A stretch of DNA of 64,000 nucleotides from Daphnia pulex (taxonomy: Eukaryota > Arthropoda > Branchiopoda > Diplostraca > Daphniidae), in the NCBI RefSeq assembly GCF_021134715.1, contig NC_060021.1, positions 8,030,501 through 8,094,500 on the forward strand, read 5' to 3'. Position numbers and translations under genes: made by a program. Under the pieces are notes generated by a model. The model saw only the letters and a program-made list of their open reading frames with translations, made no database searches and had not been told where the DNA came from. Below are positions 34,890 through 45,898 of this stretch, piece by piece. The first letter of the stretch is position 1; each line of letters begins with the position of its first letter.

Positions 34890-35116
34890 TAAATTTAAAA
34901 GGCGCACTCCTTATATGCGCATCCTACGTCAGTACCTTTTCACGTGAAGTCCATTGAGCCTCTGGCTCTCTTTCGGCTTTTCTCTGCGTTTTGGAGCAGT
35001 CGAGCTTCTTTAAAAGGCCGTTTTTTTACTTCGGATTTCAGTAGTCAGTTCAACCCGGTCGACGCTCTAGCTCGCCTTTCTTACTTCAATCCAGGAAGAA
35101 CGATCTAACTCTGATC
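34890..35116 (+). promoter_or_regulatory. GRP7 promoter, duplicate of the GRP6 promoter
   Basis: GGCGCACTCCTTATATGCGC, CTACGTCAGTA, TTTTCACGTGAAGTCC with the CACGTG E-box, CCTCTGGCTCT, TATA box TTTAAAAGG at 35009, and initiator TTTCAGTAG with the A at 35040 (31 bases after the TATA start). Confidence 0.7.
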
Positions 35117-35790
35117 ATGAATAAGGTAAGCAAACGAAGAACACAACAAATGATCTTAGATTTATAGACAATGTAATAAGCTACAAATTGATTGAAAACT
35201 CTTACCTTTCCTTCTAGACAATTTTGCTTTTGGTGGTCGTCGCTATGGTGGGATGCGCATTCGGAAGACCCCAGCATCACGGTCATGGTCATAGACCCCA
35301 TGGTGGTGGTGGTTTTGGCGGAGCCCGCCCTGGTGGTTTCGGTGGACCTCCTGGTGGATTTCCTGTTGGTGGTGGCGGCGGCTTGTTAGGACCGCAAGGC
35401 GGTAAGAAAATCATTTCGATTGACAGCGATAACCAAAATAAATGATAGCTTTTAATAGACCACCTACAACTTCTAAATCATTGAAAAATTATTAATTGAT
35501 GTCATTATAGGATTCGGGGGAGCGAATGCTGCCGGAATCGGTAACGGAGCTGTCGTAGGAAATCAAGCTATCGGAACAGGCACTGGAATCGCTAACGCCG
35601 GCCCAGGTACATAATACTTGCCATTTGCACACTGCAACTACGGCATTGAATTCAAGAACAAAAATTAATTCCAGTCAATTTTGTTATTTCAGGTGGTTTT
35701 GGCATTGGTTTGGGTGTTGGAGGAGCTGTGGCGACTCCATTAGGAAACCTAGCCTTCGGCCAAGGTGAAAGTCTTTCAGTCGGCAAATAA
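35117..35790 (+). CDS. GRP7, His- and Gly-rich secreted protein (128 aa)
   Basis: Exons 35117-35125, 35218-35401, 35511-35606 and 35693-35790. Signal peptide MNKTILLLVVVAMVGCAFG, then RPQHHGHGHRPHGGGG, a Gly/Pro-rich FGGARPGGFGGPPGG linker ending GGGGGLLGPQGG, then the family module (GANAAGIGNGAVVGNQAIG, GFGIGLGVGGAVATPLGNLA) and SLSVGK. It has the same architecture as GRP6 but a shorter His run (HHGHGH) and fewer repeats. No terminal intron. Confidence 0.87.
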
Positions 35791-36227
35791 AAACAAATCG
35801 TTTGTTGACTTCTCTTACGTCACTAACCAATTTGCTGTCCCTTTATCCGTCTGTGAATACACCTGTCAATTACTATCAACCTGAGAGAGAACATTTTTTG
35901 GTGATCCTTTGAAGTTGATGCGCATACAGGAACAATTTCAACCGATAGACAGATGGCTCGGTAATGTTGTATAAATTACGTCTGCTGCACGTACACAACT
36001 GGTAGTAACTGTAATTTCGCAAGAAGTCAGTTAAGCCCCCGGCTAATTTTGCGCCCGCCCATTATAGTTTAGTTTGTTCCTATATACGTACTCAATCGAC
36101 TTTGCCTAGAAGGATTATTCACAATGTTTTAGAACTTGAACTACAGTTGAAACTCGTTAGCTACAGCCAGTTGACGTACGACCTTCCCAGGGACATATCC
36201 AGCTGTAAACCAATCCAAACATAAACG
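35791..36227. other. Intergenic, GRP7 to GRP8
   Basis: GRP7 3' flank and the GRP8 upstream region. No TATA box of the array type is obvious. Confidence 0.4.
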
Positions 36228-36750
36228 ATGTTCAAGCAGGTAAGGTTACCTGTGTAGCTGATATGATTTTAAAGAAGATGTTGGTTTGATTACTAAATCT
36301 TTCTTTCCTCCTAAGACGATTTTCATTTTGGTGGTGGTTGCAATGGTTGGAAGTGCGCTTGGAAGACCCCAGAGACCTCAGAGACCAAACAGACCCATTG
36401 CTGGCGGTTTCTTACCTGGAGCAGGTGGTCAGAAAATCAATCAAATTCATTAAAATCGTTAAATACGTTTCTATATTCTATCATCTCTCAAAGGTTTAGG
36501 AGGAGCGAACGCTGCTGGACTCGGCAGTGGTTCTGTCGTAGGGAACCAAGCCATCGGACAAGGAACCGGAATCGCTAACGCTGGACAAGGTAACCCCATA
36601 ATAAGGTGGATGTTATACTGATTTCACCCAATCATTTTCATAAATCAAACAGGCGGATTTGGTATTGGTCTCGGTGTTGGTGGCGCTGTGGCCACTCCGC
36701 TTGGTAACCTAGCCTTCGGTCAAGGTGAAAGCATTTCAGTCGGTAAATAG
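36228..36750 (+). CDS. GRP8, secreted Gly-rich protein (104 aa)
   Basis: Exons 36228-36239, 36316-36424, 36494-36589 and 36653-36750. Signal peptide MFKQTIFILVVVAMVGSALG, then RPQRPQRPNRPIAGGFLPGA, then the family module (GGANAAGLGSGSVVGNQAIG, QGTGIANAGQG, GFGIGLGVGGAVATPLGNLA), ending SISVGK. There are no His repeats. Exon sizes 96 and 98 nt match GRP6 and GRP7. Confidence 0.86.
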
Positions 36751-37584
36751 GCTCGTAAATAGGAAATCAAAAACTGAGATGTTACTGATCTAATTGCTAT
36801 ACACCTATCAATTTCATCTTTGGCGGACACCAATTGATCTTGTATTCCTTCTTTCTGATTAGTGAATCCAATACACATTTAAAATGATTTACCATTTTGT
36901 GCTTATTGTTTCTTACAAAGAAGTGCTGTCGATTGCCAATGGCGAATGGAAGAAGCGCTATGCAACAGAAGCGCTATCAGCAGTGTTGTAGAGGTGAACG
37001 AAAGGTAGACGTGAACAACATTTTTAAGAGCGCTCCATAAATGACACACCTATAGCTAGTTGTAGTTTGACCTTGTTCATAAACCGGCTGAAACTGCTTC
37101 GCATCAGTTCTGTACAAAAGTTTAAAAAATAAAAGAAAATAGATTTCTCGCCGTGAATCGGGCAATAACCACGCGTCTAACAGCAAACGGAAATGACGAA
37201 AATTTCCCCCCGAAATAAAATTACTCGGAGGATGTTTTCAAGTGCCCAATGACAGTTGTTTCATCGCACTCTTCAGCTCCAGACCTCCAACAGAACTTGT
37301 CGTCTTTTAATTGAAGAAAACTCGGCAGGTGCTGCAAATTTTTGCCGCTAAGAAATTAATAGCAAAAGGAAATAGCTGTGATTAAAATACGGTAAAGTTT
37401 TGGTTTCGCTAAAATGTTATTACACGGTACCGGTACGTAGTTTAAATGTTTTAATCGAATAAACACCTTCCGCAAAACTGTAAAAAAGAGAAAAGAACAT
37501 CGTCGTTTTTTGAGTAAAACTATTTCCTTTTGACTTTTGACTTGTTACTAATAAGAAGAATAAAAATGCAGGTTAGTTTAAAAA
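36751..37584. other. Intergenic, GRP8 to GRP9
   Basis: AT-rich; no gene supported. An ATGCAG-GTTAG near 37566 lies just before the GRP9 start and may be a short upstream ORF. Confidence 0.4.
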
Positions 37585-38738
37585 ATGAAAAGATCGATTG
37601 GAATTTTGGTTGCGTTGACTTTCGCTCTAACAGCTGCTCGTCCTAGTCAAGAAACAACAACCGAAATGTCCGACGAAGCAGAAACCGAAAAACAGTTCAA
37701 AGAAAATGCCCTGAGCAATGCTGATGGCGAACATCCTCTTTTCTCGGGATACGAAGAAGGCTATCCAAATTACCAGCAACTCGCTGAGTATGGTCAGCAA
37801 GGAACAGGATATGGCGGCCACGGTCCAGAGGCCGTCGGCGTGAACAACGCTGGGTGGAATGGAGGAGGTCTCTCATCGCAAGTTTTCCCCGAGGAAAGTC
37901 AAGAGCCGTTTAATCTTCTACCTCCAACCCATCAGCAAGCGTTGGCCCCATTATTCCAAAATCACGAATCCTCGCCACCTTTCCCACCGCAACAAGGGTT
38001 CCCGTTTTACCCGCAAGAAGAAGCTCCGACATTTCCAGCAACGCCTGAGACGTCTCCATTTTTTGAAAACGCAACTCCTTTAGTAGCGCCAACACTACAG
38101 GGAAACCAGACTCTGCAAGAGAACCAATCAAGTCCCGACTCTCTCATCGGATCACGTAAGAATATACCTGTGCCATCATTTTTAAATTGATTGAAATTGA
38201 TTTCCCATGGTAACAGGACATGGCGACATCTAGCGTTTTCTTTTACTCTCTTTCGCAATGTTTTTCGTGGAATACGTAGACATTAGCGTGCAAACAATAA
38301 GACGCATTGTCAATAACGGGGTCTAAATGCGAAGGGCACTAAATGTCTGGGAATGTTAGCCATTTGATTAATTATTGAATAGATTGAAGATAATAATTCA
38401 GTTCCAATAACTGGTTTTAATATCAAGTTTTTCCACTTCAAATATAGTGTGGCAGCTTTTGAATCATTCTCAAAAAGGGAACGCAACGGCTGGCGGAGCG
38501 GGAAGTGGGGCCGTTCAAAACGGCTCAGCCACAGGCTCAGGAACAGGTGTCGCTAACGTCGGATTTGGTATGATTTGATTTGGATTGCACACCAGAGTCA
38601 ACAATTCAATTAACCATCTTATGTGTGCCACAACAATCAGGTGGATTTGGCATTGGCTTGGGAATCGGAGGTGCAATTCAGACCCCGCTCGGAAATTTAG
38701 CCTTTGGACAAGGCAGCGGAGTTGCAGTTGGAAGATAA
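37585..38738 (+). CDS. GRP9, acidic Pro/Gln-rich protein with the GRP module (262 aa)
   Basis: Exons 37585-38155, 38448-38567 and 38641-38738. Signal peptide MKRSIGILVALTFALTAARP. A long low-complexity middle follows (about residues 20-190), acidic at first and then rich in Pro, Gln, Phe and Asn (QQGFPFYPQEEAPTFPATP), with N-glycosylation sequons (ENAT, GNQT, ENQS). The C-terminus is a diverged family module (AGGAGSGAVQNGSATGSGTG, VANVGFG, GFGIGLGIGGAIQTPLGNLA), ending GVAVGR. There is no intron inside the signal peptide. The 120-nt module exon aligns without gaps to the joined exons 2 and 3 of GRP10, so these two are sister genes. Confidence 0.85.
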
Positions 38739-39918
38739 AGCTCAATATTGTTCAAGTAATTTTTCTCTCAAGAATATGTTAACTTGTTGACACACGTATA
38801 GACTAACCAATAATTGTGTATCCGTGTGTACAAACAAAAGGTGCGATTGTGGTTGTGGCTTTCTTACTGCTGGTCATGCGGTCGTCCTCGGTCGATAATA
38901 CCGTGCCCTTGGTCTGTATAATGTTTTCAGGGAAATACACGACTAAATAACTGGTCTAATCTGGTGTCAACTCATTATAATTGGTTAGATTGATTATTTA
39001 CAATTAAAAAATCTCTTAAAAATCCTAATAATTGTAGAAGAAATAATAATTTTAAAAGTTGCAAAAGAAAGAACAAGGATGTCAAGAAAACCCCATCGTT
39101 ATAAGTACCGATTTCTCAACGTTATATAATAATTAATCCCGCCCCGCGTATCCGGGAAAAGAAAAATTTCCCAGAGTGACCATTTTGAGAAGCCAAATTA
39201 ATACGTGTGTCAATGGTATTTCCCAGACTTTGACAGACGTCAACTGATGAGCCCATTTCCGGATTATTAACAAATGAATTACGTTACATACACAAGCTGA
39301 AAGGAGATCCGCCGAATATCCCAATGCGTTTCGAATCGCATGTTGTCTGAACAATAAATCGTCAGTCGACAGTCCAATGCAAGGCTAGTTGTTTATAAAT
39401 GGACCTTGAGCTAATAAGAACGCAGTTGCCGTAGTGTCGAGACTCGAGACCGTGTGAGTCACAGTTCTCTCCTCAAAAGAAGACAGGGTTATTTCTTAAA
39501 AAAAAAAAAAATACAAAAATAAAAAGACTTGTAGTGTGTAGCTACTTGGGTGTGTTTGCAGACTATACCTGCGCTTGAAAAATCCACTGCGCTGGGGAGA
39601 GTTTCTCTCTAGCGCGCACAAGGCCTTTGACCATTTCAGTCTTTCGTACGCGATAAACCCCGACGGACGGTTCGACTGGAGTGGTGTGTCGCTCTTTGAT
39701 TTTCTAGGTTTTGTTCGATATTTTGTCTCACCTGTAAAGTCGGTTATTATAGCTACTTTTCAAAGGTATACACGCAATCGAAAAACAAAACAGCTTTTTT
39801 TTATGATTTCGCTGCTGCGCCTTTGAAAACAAGACAACAACTTTTTTGGAGCACCGCGAAATTGTTTTTCATTTCTCTTGCTAAATTTTTAAGGATATAT
39901 TAAACTTGCATTTTACAG
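38739..39918. other. Intergenic, GRP9 to GRP10, with probable leader exon
   Basis: No other gene. TTTATAAATGG near 39393 is a possible TATA box. GRP10 starts directly after a TTTTACAG acceptor, so a non-coding first exon should lie around 39420-39560. Confidence 0.45.
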
Positions 39919-40840
39919 ATGAAGGTGCTACAGTTACTTCTTGTTGTTACCGCCCTATTCGGGATTGGATTAGCAGTGCCCGTACCTGACCCCCAATTTC
40001 TTCAACTAGGACAACAACAACCTTTCTTTCAGAGACCGAACAGACCTCGACCTTTCCTCCGACCCGGTGGCATTTTGTCCGGATTACTTGCTAATGGACA
40101 ACAGCAACCGCAACCTGCGGTCTCAGCCACACCGGCTGTAGAGGCTGTTCCTCACAAAACTCCGGAGGCCGTTGTTCCAGCACCAGTAACTCCTGTGGCT
40201 AGTCCTACAGGAGAAGTGGCTGCTGTTCCAGATGCCAGCGCTGCACCTAAAAACCCAGGGTCCTTGTTCACTCCGGGAGGATCGACGGAATCAAATAACG
40301 ACATTAATAAGCGTAAGAGAAACATTCGCTTTCTTCTTCTTTCAGTTTAATCATACTATTCTTTTTGTCCTGTGTTTTGTGCAAAGTTCTAGGAATGCTA
40401 AACGGTGGCCAGTTTGGCTCAGCCACAGCCGGTGGTGCTGGCAATGGTGCCGTACAAGGTGCGCTGGCGAATGGAAATTATTAATTTTTCAAAATAGATA
40501 TTTCGAATAATAATTTCTTAAAAAAAAAAAAAAAACCTCAATCCTTAGATGGTGCTGCTATCGGCCAAGGAACTGGCATAGCAAACGTTGGGCCAGGTAT
40601 GTTTTACGACACTTCAAATTTCTTTCTAGAGTGAACTGCCCCTATAACAACATTGGCAATAAACTGCGCAGGTGGATTTGGGATCGGTCTGGGCATTGGC
40701 GGAGCTATTGCGACGCCGCTAGGCAATTTAGCGTTCGGACAAGGCGACAGTAAAGACACGCATATACCGCAAATTTAAAAGAGTTTACTAATTATTACCA
40801 TTCTTTTTTTAAAATTAAAGGTATAGCGGTTGGAAAATAG
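39919..40840 (+). CDS. GRP10, Pro/Ala-rich protein with the GRP module (203 aa)
   Basis: Exons 39919-40312, 40387-40458, 40549-40596, 40672-40749 and 40821-40840. The ATG follows a splice acceptor. Signal peptide MKVLQLLLVVTALFGIGLA, mature start VPVPDPQFLQLG, then Gln/Pro/Arg-rich and Ala/Pro/Val-rich spacers (PAPVTPVASPTGEVAAVPDA). The family module (TAGGAGNGAVQ, GAAIGQGTGIANVGPG, GFGIGLGIGGAIATPLGNLA) ends SIAVGK. An extra 90-nt phase-1 intron (40459-40548), absent from every other member, splits the first module exon into 72 and 48 nt. The terminal intron before the last 20 nt is retained. Confidence 0.85.
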
Positions 40841-41294
40841 CCAAGGATATATTCTTGCCTTAAAAGCAGCACTCGATCTTGAAAGGAGAACGGCAAAGAA
40901 AACCAGTCTTGATAAAATTAATTCATCAATTCCAAGAAATTACTGACACTAAATTATTACTAAAATACCATTTCTACCAGATTTTTTTTCACACCTCACT
41001 CTGTTGAATTACTTTAGCTAATTCGTCTAATACAACTCGGATTTATCTTTTATCTCTCACAATATAATATAACATTTAGAAAGGCGTAGAAAAAATTGTT
41101 AATCTAAGAAAAAAGGAAGTTTTCGGATTCTGTAGCTGCTAGCTAGCTGCTTAGCAATAGCAAACAAAAGGTAGACGCATGTACAGTCTGCACGGGTTTG
41201 GCATAGCCTTGAGATATTTGTACATTCACGTGAGTTAATTCACCCTAACGGAGGTTCTGTTACGTAAGATCATTTTCGTGTTTTTCCCATAAAT
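40841..41294. other. Intergenic after GRP10
   Basis: GRP10 3' flank, AT-rich. No feature. Confidence 0.4.
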
Positions 41295-42690
41295 GAACGA
41301 GAAGGTTCCGGTGTGGCGGCAGGTCCCTCTTGGTCTTGTTGCACTTTGCTTGAACCCTCGAAGTGTTTAAAGCTCAAATGTTTTTGAATGTGAATATGGT
41401 TTACCCACAGAAAAAGTTGTGAGGTACACAACAAAACAAGCCTGATCTGCAGTCGTTCAACAAATGAGATTTTTTAGTGAACCATGACTGAGAAAAAACA
41501 AAAACGGAGAGAGAAAACAATTGCAGTCAACACGCCTAGCTCAGGAAGAAACATAATCCGTGACTACGCAACGATTCATAATCAAACCCACCAAAAAATT
41601 GTCATAAAGGAAGAATAGAGATCAATTTTGTCTCCTACCTTTATGCCTGGGAAATACAGCCAGGCATCTACAGTTGCTCCATCCATCCGATGAAGAGTTA
41701 AATCACCCCAGACGGGATAGGGTAAAGGGTGTCCTCGTGAATACACCCACATTCACATGGGCGTACACGAGGTCATTTTGAAGAAAGGGTAAAATGATAG
41801 ATCCGTCACTCGGCCGACATCGGTAGTTTTTCCAATGCAATGGGATGATTCTTATCTAAACAAAAATAGAAAATGGGTTACGAGAAAATATTGACAGAAA
41901 AAACAAGAAGTTGAAAATGAGACACTGCATAAACCCTAATTGTTACATAAACTGCATTGAAGCAGGTAATGCAGCATTACAATATCTAGTAGGTCACAGG
42001 TAAATTCAAGTAAAGGAAATCATTACCCAAGCGATGATCCTGAGATTGTTGCTAATAATGACAGGTTTATCACCTGCACAAGAAAAACTTGCATGTTGTG
42101 TGGTTATGATGGCTCCAGCCTCAAATCTGAAAAAAAGGAAAAGGTTACATAGTGAAATCAAACTTCCATGCATCGACAGGGCAATTGGGCAATCACATGA
42201 TAAACGCCAGTCAGGAACTAACATTTTGCAATCTTGGAACAGGTTTAACTCTTCTATAGCTCCCACAATCATTTAATTTGTATACTTAGTTTCATTTACC
42301 CGCTAAACAGCATGGAGTATGACGGTTATCAAAAATAAATAATTCTATTAGAGTATAAATCTTGAACTTGGTCTGACTTTTTCGAAATTTTCAACTAAAC
42401 AAAAGCAGACGACACTCACACTTGTCCAAAGTCCAATTTTCTTCTAATCAAAATTAGCATGCTTACGATTACGATAATAGGATATCGATAGAAATTATAA
42501 AAAGCTCCCCCTTAAAAATCCAAACCTCTCAAAAACGATAAGGGAATAAGTCGATGGAATAAGTTTTAGTTGAAATCTAATTTACCATTTCGGTTTTGGT
42601 TTGTATTTCTCCGGTGTTAAGACCCCAGAAATACATCCATTTGCACAAATAAAAAAATAAAAACAGCAGGACCCTCTGGAGGCCAGGGAA
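41295..42690 (+). repeat. Dispersed spliced-looking repeat, copy C
   Basis: Most complete copy, about 1.4 kb, parallel to copy B. Minus-strand exon-like blocks: GATAAG then a block ending ATAAAG-GTAGGAG, TTTTTTCAG then ATTTGAGGCTGG ending CTTGG-GTAATG, and CATGCTGTTTAGCGG-GTAAAT. Near its right end it shares AGGACCCTCTGGAGGCCAGG with 31610-31635 of copy B. No frame is open through the blocks. Confidence 0.7.
41733..41772. other. Conserved 40-nt hairpin in repeat copy C
   Basis: Same stem arms as 30772-30811 (CCTCGT/ACGAGG and ACACCC/GGGCGT), with changes mainly in the loop. Confidence 0.6.
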
Positions 42691-45072
42691 AGAATTCACA
42701 TTTAATTAGTTGAATATGTTCAAATTCAAGTCTTTTCATGTGTTTTATGGAAGTCTCTATTTTACAGAACGCGCAACGCCCTCGAGTTTCAGCTCCCGCA
42801 ATCAACTACTGTAATATTGATGATATAACACACACGTGAGGTAACACAACAGAACCAGACACTGTAAATACAATCACCTATACCACTTAGTTGAAAGTGG
42901 TAATACTACCTATATAGTTAACATAACTATATTGGTTTAATATTAGTTGTTAGACGACGAACTTTATTTATATTTGAATAACCACCTTTATTTTTATGAT
43001 AGTGTTCTTCACTGCGACCTCATTTTCTTTCAATCGCCTTGCTTTAAATAGCATACCGCATACGTGAGTTCGCTGAGTACGCGCTGATTTTTACAAACCG
43101 GATTATGTTTCTGTAGCAATCTTACATGGGACCGGATAACAAATATACACGGAGAAATGTCTTTTCTGTAGTGTCTTTAAAAGATATCTTACACCATTTT
43201 CAGGCTGAAGTAATGGCCTTAGTAAAATTTATCAATCTATTCAAAAGTGCGACAAAATATTTCGTTAAACCTGCTTTCACTTCGTTACTATGCCATTCTA
43301 AGCGCATACTACAGTATCATAGAATAAATATCAGTGCATCAAATTCGTGGAATTGATCGGAGAGCGCGCAAGTCGCAACAGCGTCAACACGTTGAATATT
43401 TTCTAAGAATCCAAGAATGTTTTTTTTTACCAGATCTACCGTGCAATGTTTTCCATGTCATAAATATGCCCGAACTTCCATCTTCTCGCTACCTGCCAAA
43501 ATGCAAAAAAAAATCTTCAAAAAAACTTTCAGTCGTGCAACGCAACTTATTGAAGCCAGATAACCTTGAGTATAATAATTCAGGTTTGTTGGAAATGTCG
43601 AATTATTTTATGTATATCGCATTTGATTGTGGAGAAACGCCATCTTTTTGATTACCACAAGTATCTTGGCACATTCAATATAATATTACAGCGGTCAATC
43701 GTGTTCAATGCCAATCATTCTTCTCACAAGTACTATACACTTACATATTTTCTAGACAAAACAGGTGGTCCGTGAACTTAATCCATTGTTTGGATTCCCC
43801 ATTAAACGGATTAAGTTTGAATTAAATTCCGTTATACTTACTTTACTTGGACGATATTTAGGAAGATGACGAATGCTCTCGTAGTCAGTTTTTCCATCTT
43901 CCGTCTGGCCCCTTTCGACTCACATCAGCTGGGATGGAATGAGAAACTAGGACACGAAGTCACACCATTTGTCATATCTTAAAGAGTTAAATGGGGCGCT
44001 TTGAGTTCATAACCATATAGGGATGTTCTACATATTATGCTGCCCTTTCACGTTTGTAATTAGTGACCTAATAGCGTTGAACGCCCGGAAAAACCCAAAT
44101 GCACATAATGTCAGCGGATGAGCCTATCAGAAAAGAATTAAAAAAATTTATTCGTAAAACAAATTCACTTAAATCCAAGTTACCTGAATGATATGGCGAA
44201 TCAGCGCTTCAGTGAGATATTAAAAATAACCGTCAAGTAAAGGAAACTGAGTGAAAGAAATGAAACGAAAATGTTCGTGACTAAAAATGGGGGAGAGGGG
44301 GTTTACCACATAAGACATCATTAACTCGTGACAGCTCCGCGACGCCAGTATTCGCTTTTTTCTTTACCTCAGGCGAAACATATTTCAAATTCAAAAGGAA
44401 AGCCTTGAATGGCCGCACCGTGATAAACCAAACTCATGCCCACGAGCATCTTCACCTTGATAGTCCTTGCCGTGACAACAAGGAACTGCTAGTAGCCATA
44501 CTTTTTGCCTAAATAGTTGTACGATTATTCTTCTACGGTATCTTCGTGAGTGGTTTTTTCCATGGCCAGCCAAAAGCCCTTGAAAGAGCCTCCAGCTCTT
44601 GGACGGTTCTATTAAAGAGGTGTCTTTTCTACAACACACATTATTGTGTACTTGTGCCTTCAGAGTGTTAGACGGCGGAAACTTCTTCTCTTTTGATACA
44701 TTACTCTTGTTATCCACAAAGGTAAACCTATACAAATAATTATTTCAGTATTAAAATGTTAATTCGAAATTGATACAAATTCGGAACTCAAAACATAACA
44801 CTTAAAGAGGTGTTGTACGAAAAGAATTTTTGCGCATGCGCAATTACTTGCCTCGTTATGTTGTACGGATTAAGTGGTTAAAATATTTACTCAAACTCTC
44901 TTTAAATCTTAGTTTATAGCAAAATATTGGACTCCCTTCTAATAGTACTGTATAAATTAAGAACTGTAAAAAAACAAACAAAAAAAAACATGTTAAGTTT
45001 ATCAAGGGATGATGCTGCGAAAAAGAAAATAATTTAGTATCTAAAAAGGGGAATTATATAACTATTCAACAG
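42691..45072. other. Non-coding stretch, repeat copy C to GRP11
   Basis: No gene that I can support. Open stretches at 43334-43651 (plus) and 44391-44735 (minus) are compositionally plausible but carry no recognised domain and no clean exon structure. Confidence 0.4.
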
Positions 45073-45898
45073 ATGAACGCAGCTATCCTTTTACTGGTGG
45101 CAGTCATCATCGGGTCGACGACCGCGCAGTTCTATGGAGTAGACCCTTACCGCCAATATGGAGGAGGATACAGGCCATACCGTAAATAAAATAATAGTTT
45201 CAGAAAAAAATCAATTAAAGACATGCAATAAGAATTTCTTTTGTAAATCTGAAACAGGACCACACGGAGGCTATGGTATCGTATAATTGAGAATAATATG
45301 AAATATGCGAATAATAACTTTAATGATGTATTTTACTTGATAGGAGGCTATCGTCCATACCGACCGTCTGGTGCTTATTACGGCGGCTACCCTGATCATC
45401 ACCATCATCACCATCCAGAACCTTACCACCAAGGAGGTTATGTTCCTAATCAGGGAGCTGGATTTGGTGGTCCAGTTGCTCCAGTTGCTCCAGCTCCAGG
45501 TGCTCCAGCCCCAGCTCCAGTGGCTCCGGCTGTAAATCCCACAGGCGGATGTAATGAAAAGAATGGCTTTATTTAAAAAATATTTTATTATAATGGCTTT
45601 GCTGCTTACAAATTTGTTAGTGGCTCCCGGCGCTGCCAATGCTGGAGGTGCAGGTAATGGTGCAGTACAAAACGGCCAAGCCGTTGGAACAGGTACTGGA
45701 ATCGCTAACGCTGGACCAGGTATGATACACACCTATATGATGAAAAGGCATGGCATACCTGTCAGACTAATTCAAACATCAAATTATATAATTTCAGGTG
45801 GATTTGGAATTGGTTTGGGAATTGGCCTGGCAGTTGCTACCCCATTAGGAAATCTTGCACTTGGAGAAGGAAACAGTGTTTCTGTTGGTAAAAAATAG
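45073..45898 (+). CDS. GRP11, Tyr/His/Ala/Pro-rich protein with the GRP module (177 aa)
   Basis: Exons 45073-45181, 45258-45275 (18 nt), 45344-45550, 45621-45719 and 45798-45898. The ATG follows TTCAACAG, so a non-coding first exon is likely. Signal peptide MNAAILLLVAVIIGSTTAQF, then Tyr/Gly/Arg repeats (YGGGYRPY, GGYRPYRPSGAYYGGYP), a DHHHHHHPEP His run, a PVAPVAPAPGAPAPAPVAPA stretch, then the family module (AANAGGAGNGAVQNGQAVG, GTGTGIANAGPG, GFGIGLGIGLAVATPLGNLA), ending SVSVGKK. The microexon encodes only RPHGGY plus a split codon. All introns are phase 1. The final exon is 101 nt, one codon longer than in the others. It is separated from the rest of the array by repeat copy C. Confidence 0.83.

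Noticed and set aside
43126-43775. Overlapping plus-strand ORFs between repeat copy C and GRP11
   Set aside because: Short, overlapping in different frames, without start context, domain or homology to the array.
44391-44735. 114-codon minus-strand ORF with a basic segment HSRRYRRRIIVQLFRQK
   Set aside because: No recognised family, no splice structure, and nearby frames carry equally plausible text. Not supported as a gene.
45271-45732. 153-codon minus-strand ORF opposite GRP11
   Set aside because: It is the antisense shadow of the Gly/Pro/Ala-rich exons and introns of GRP11.
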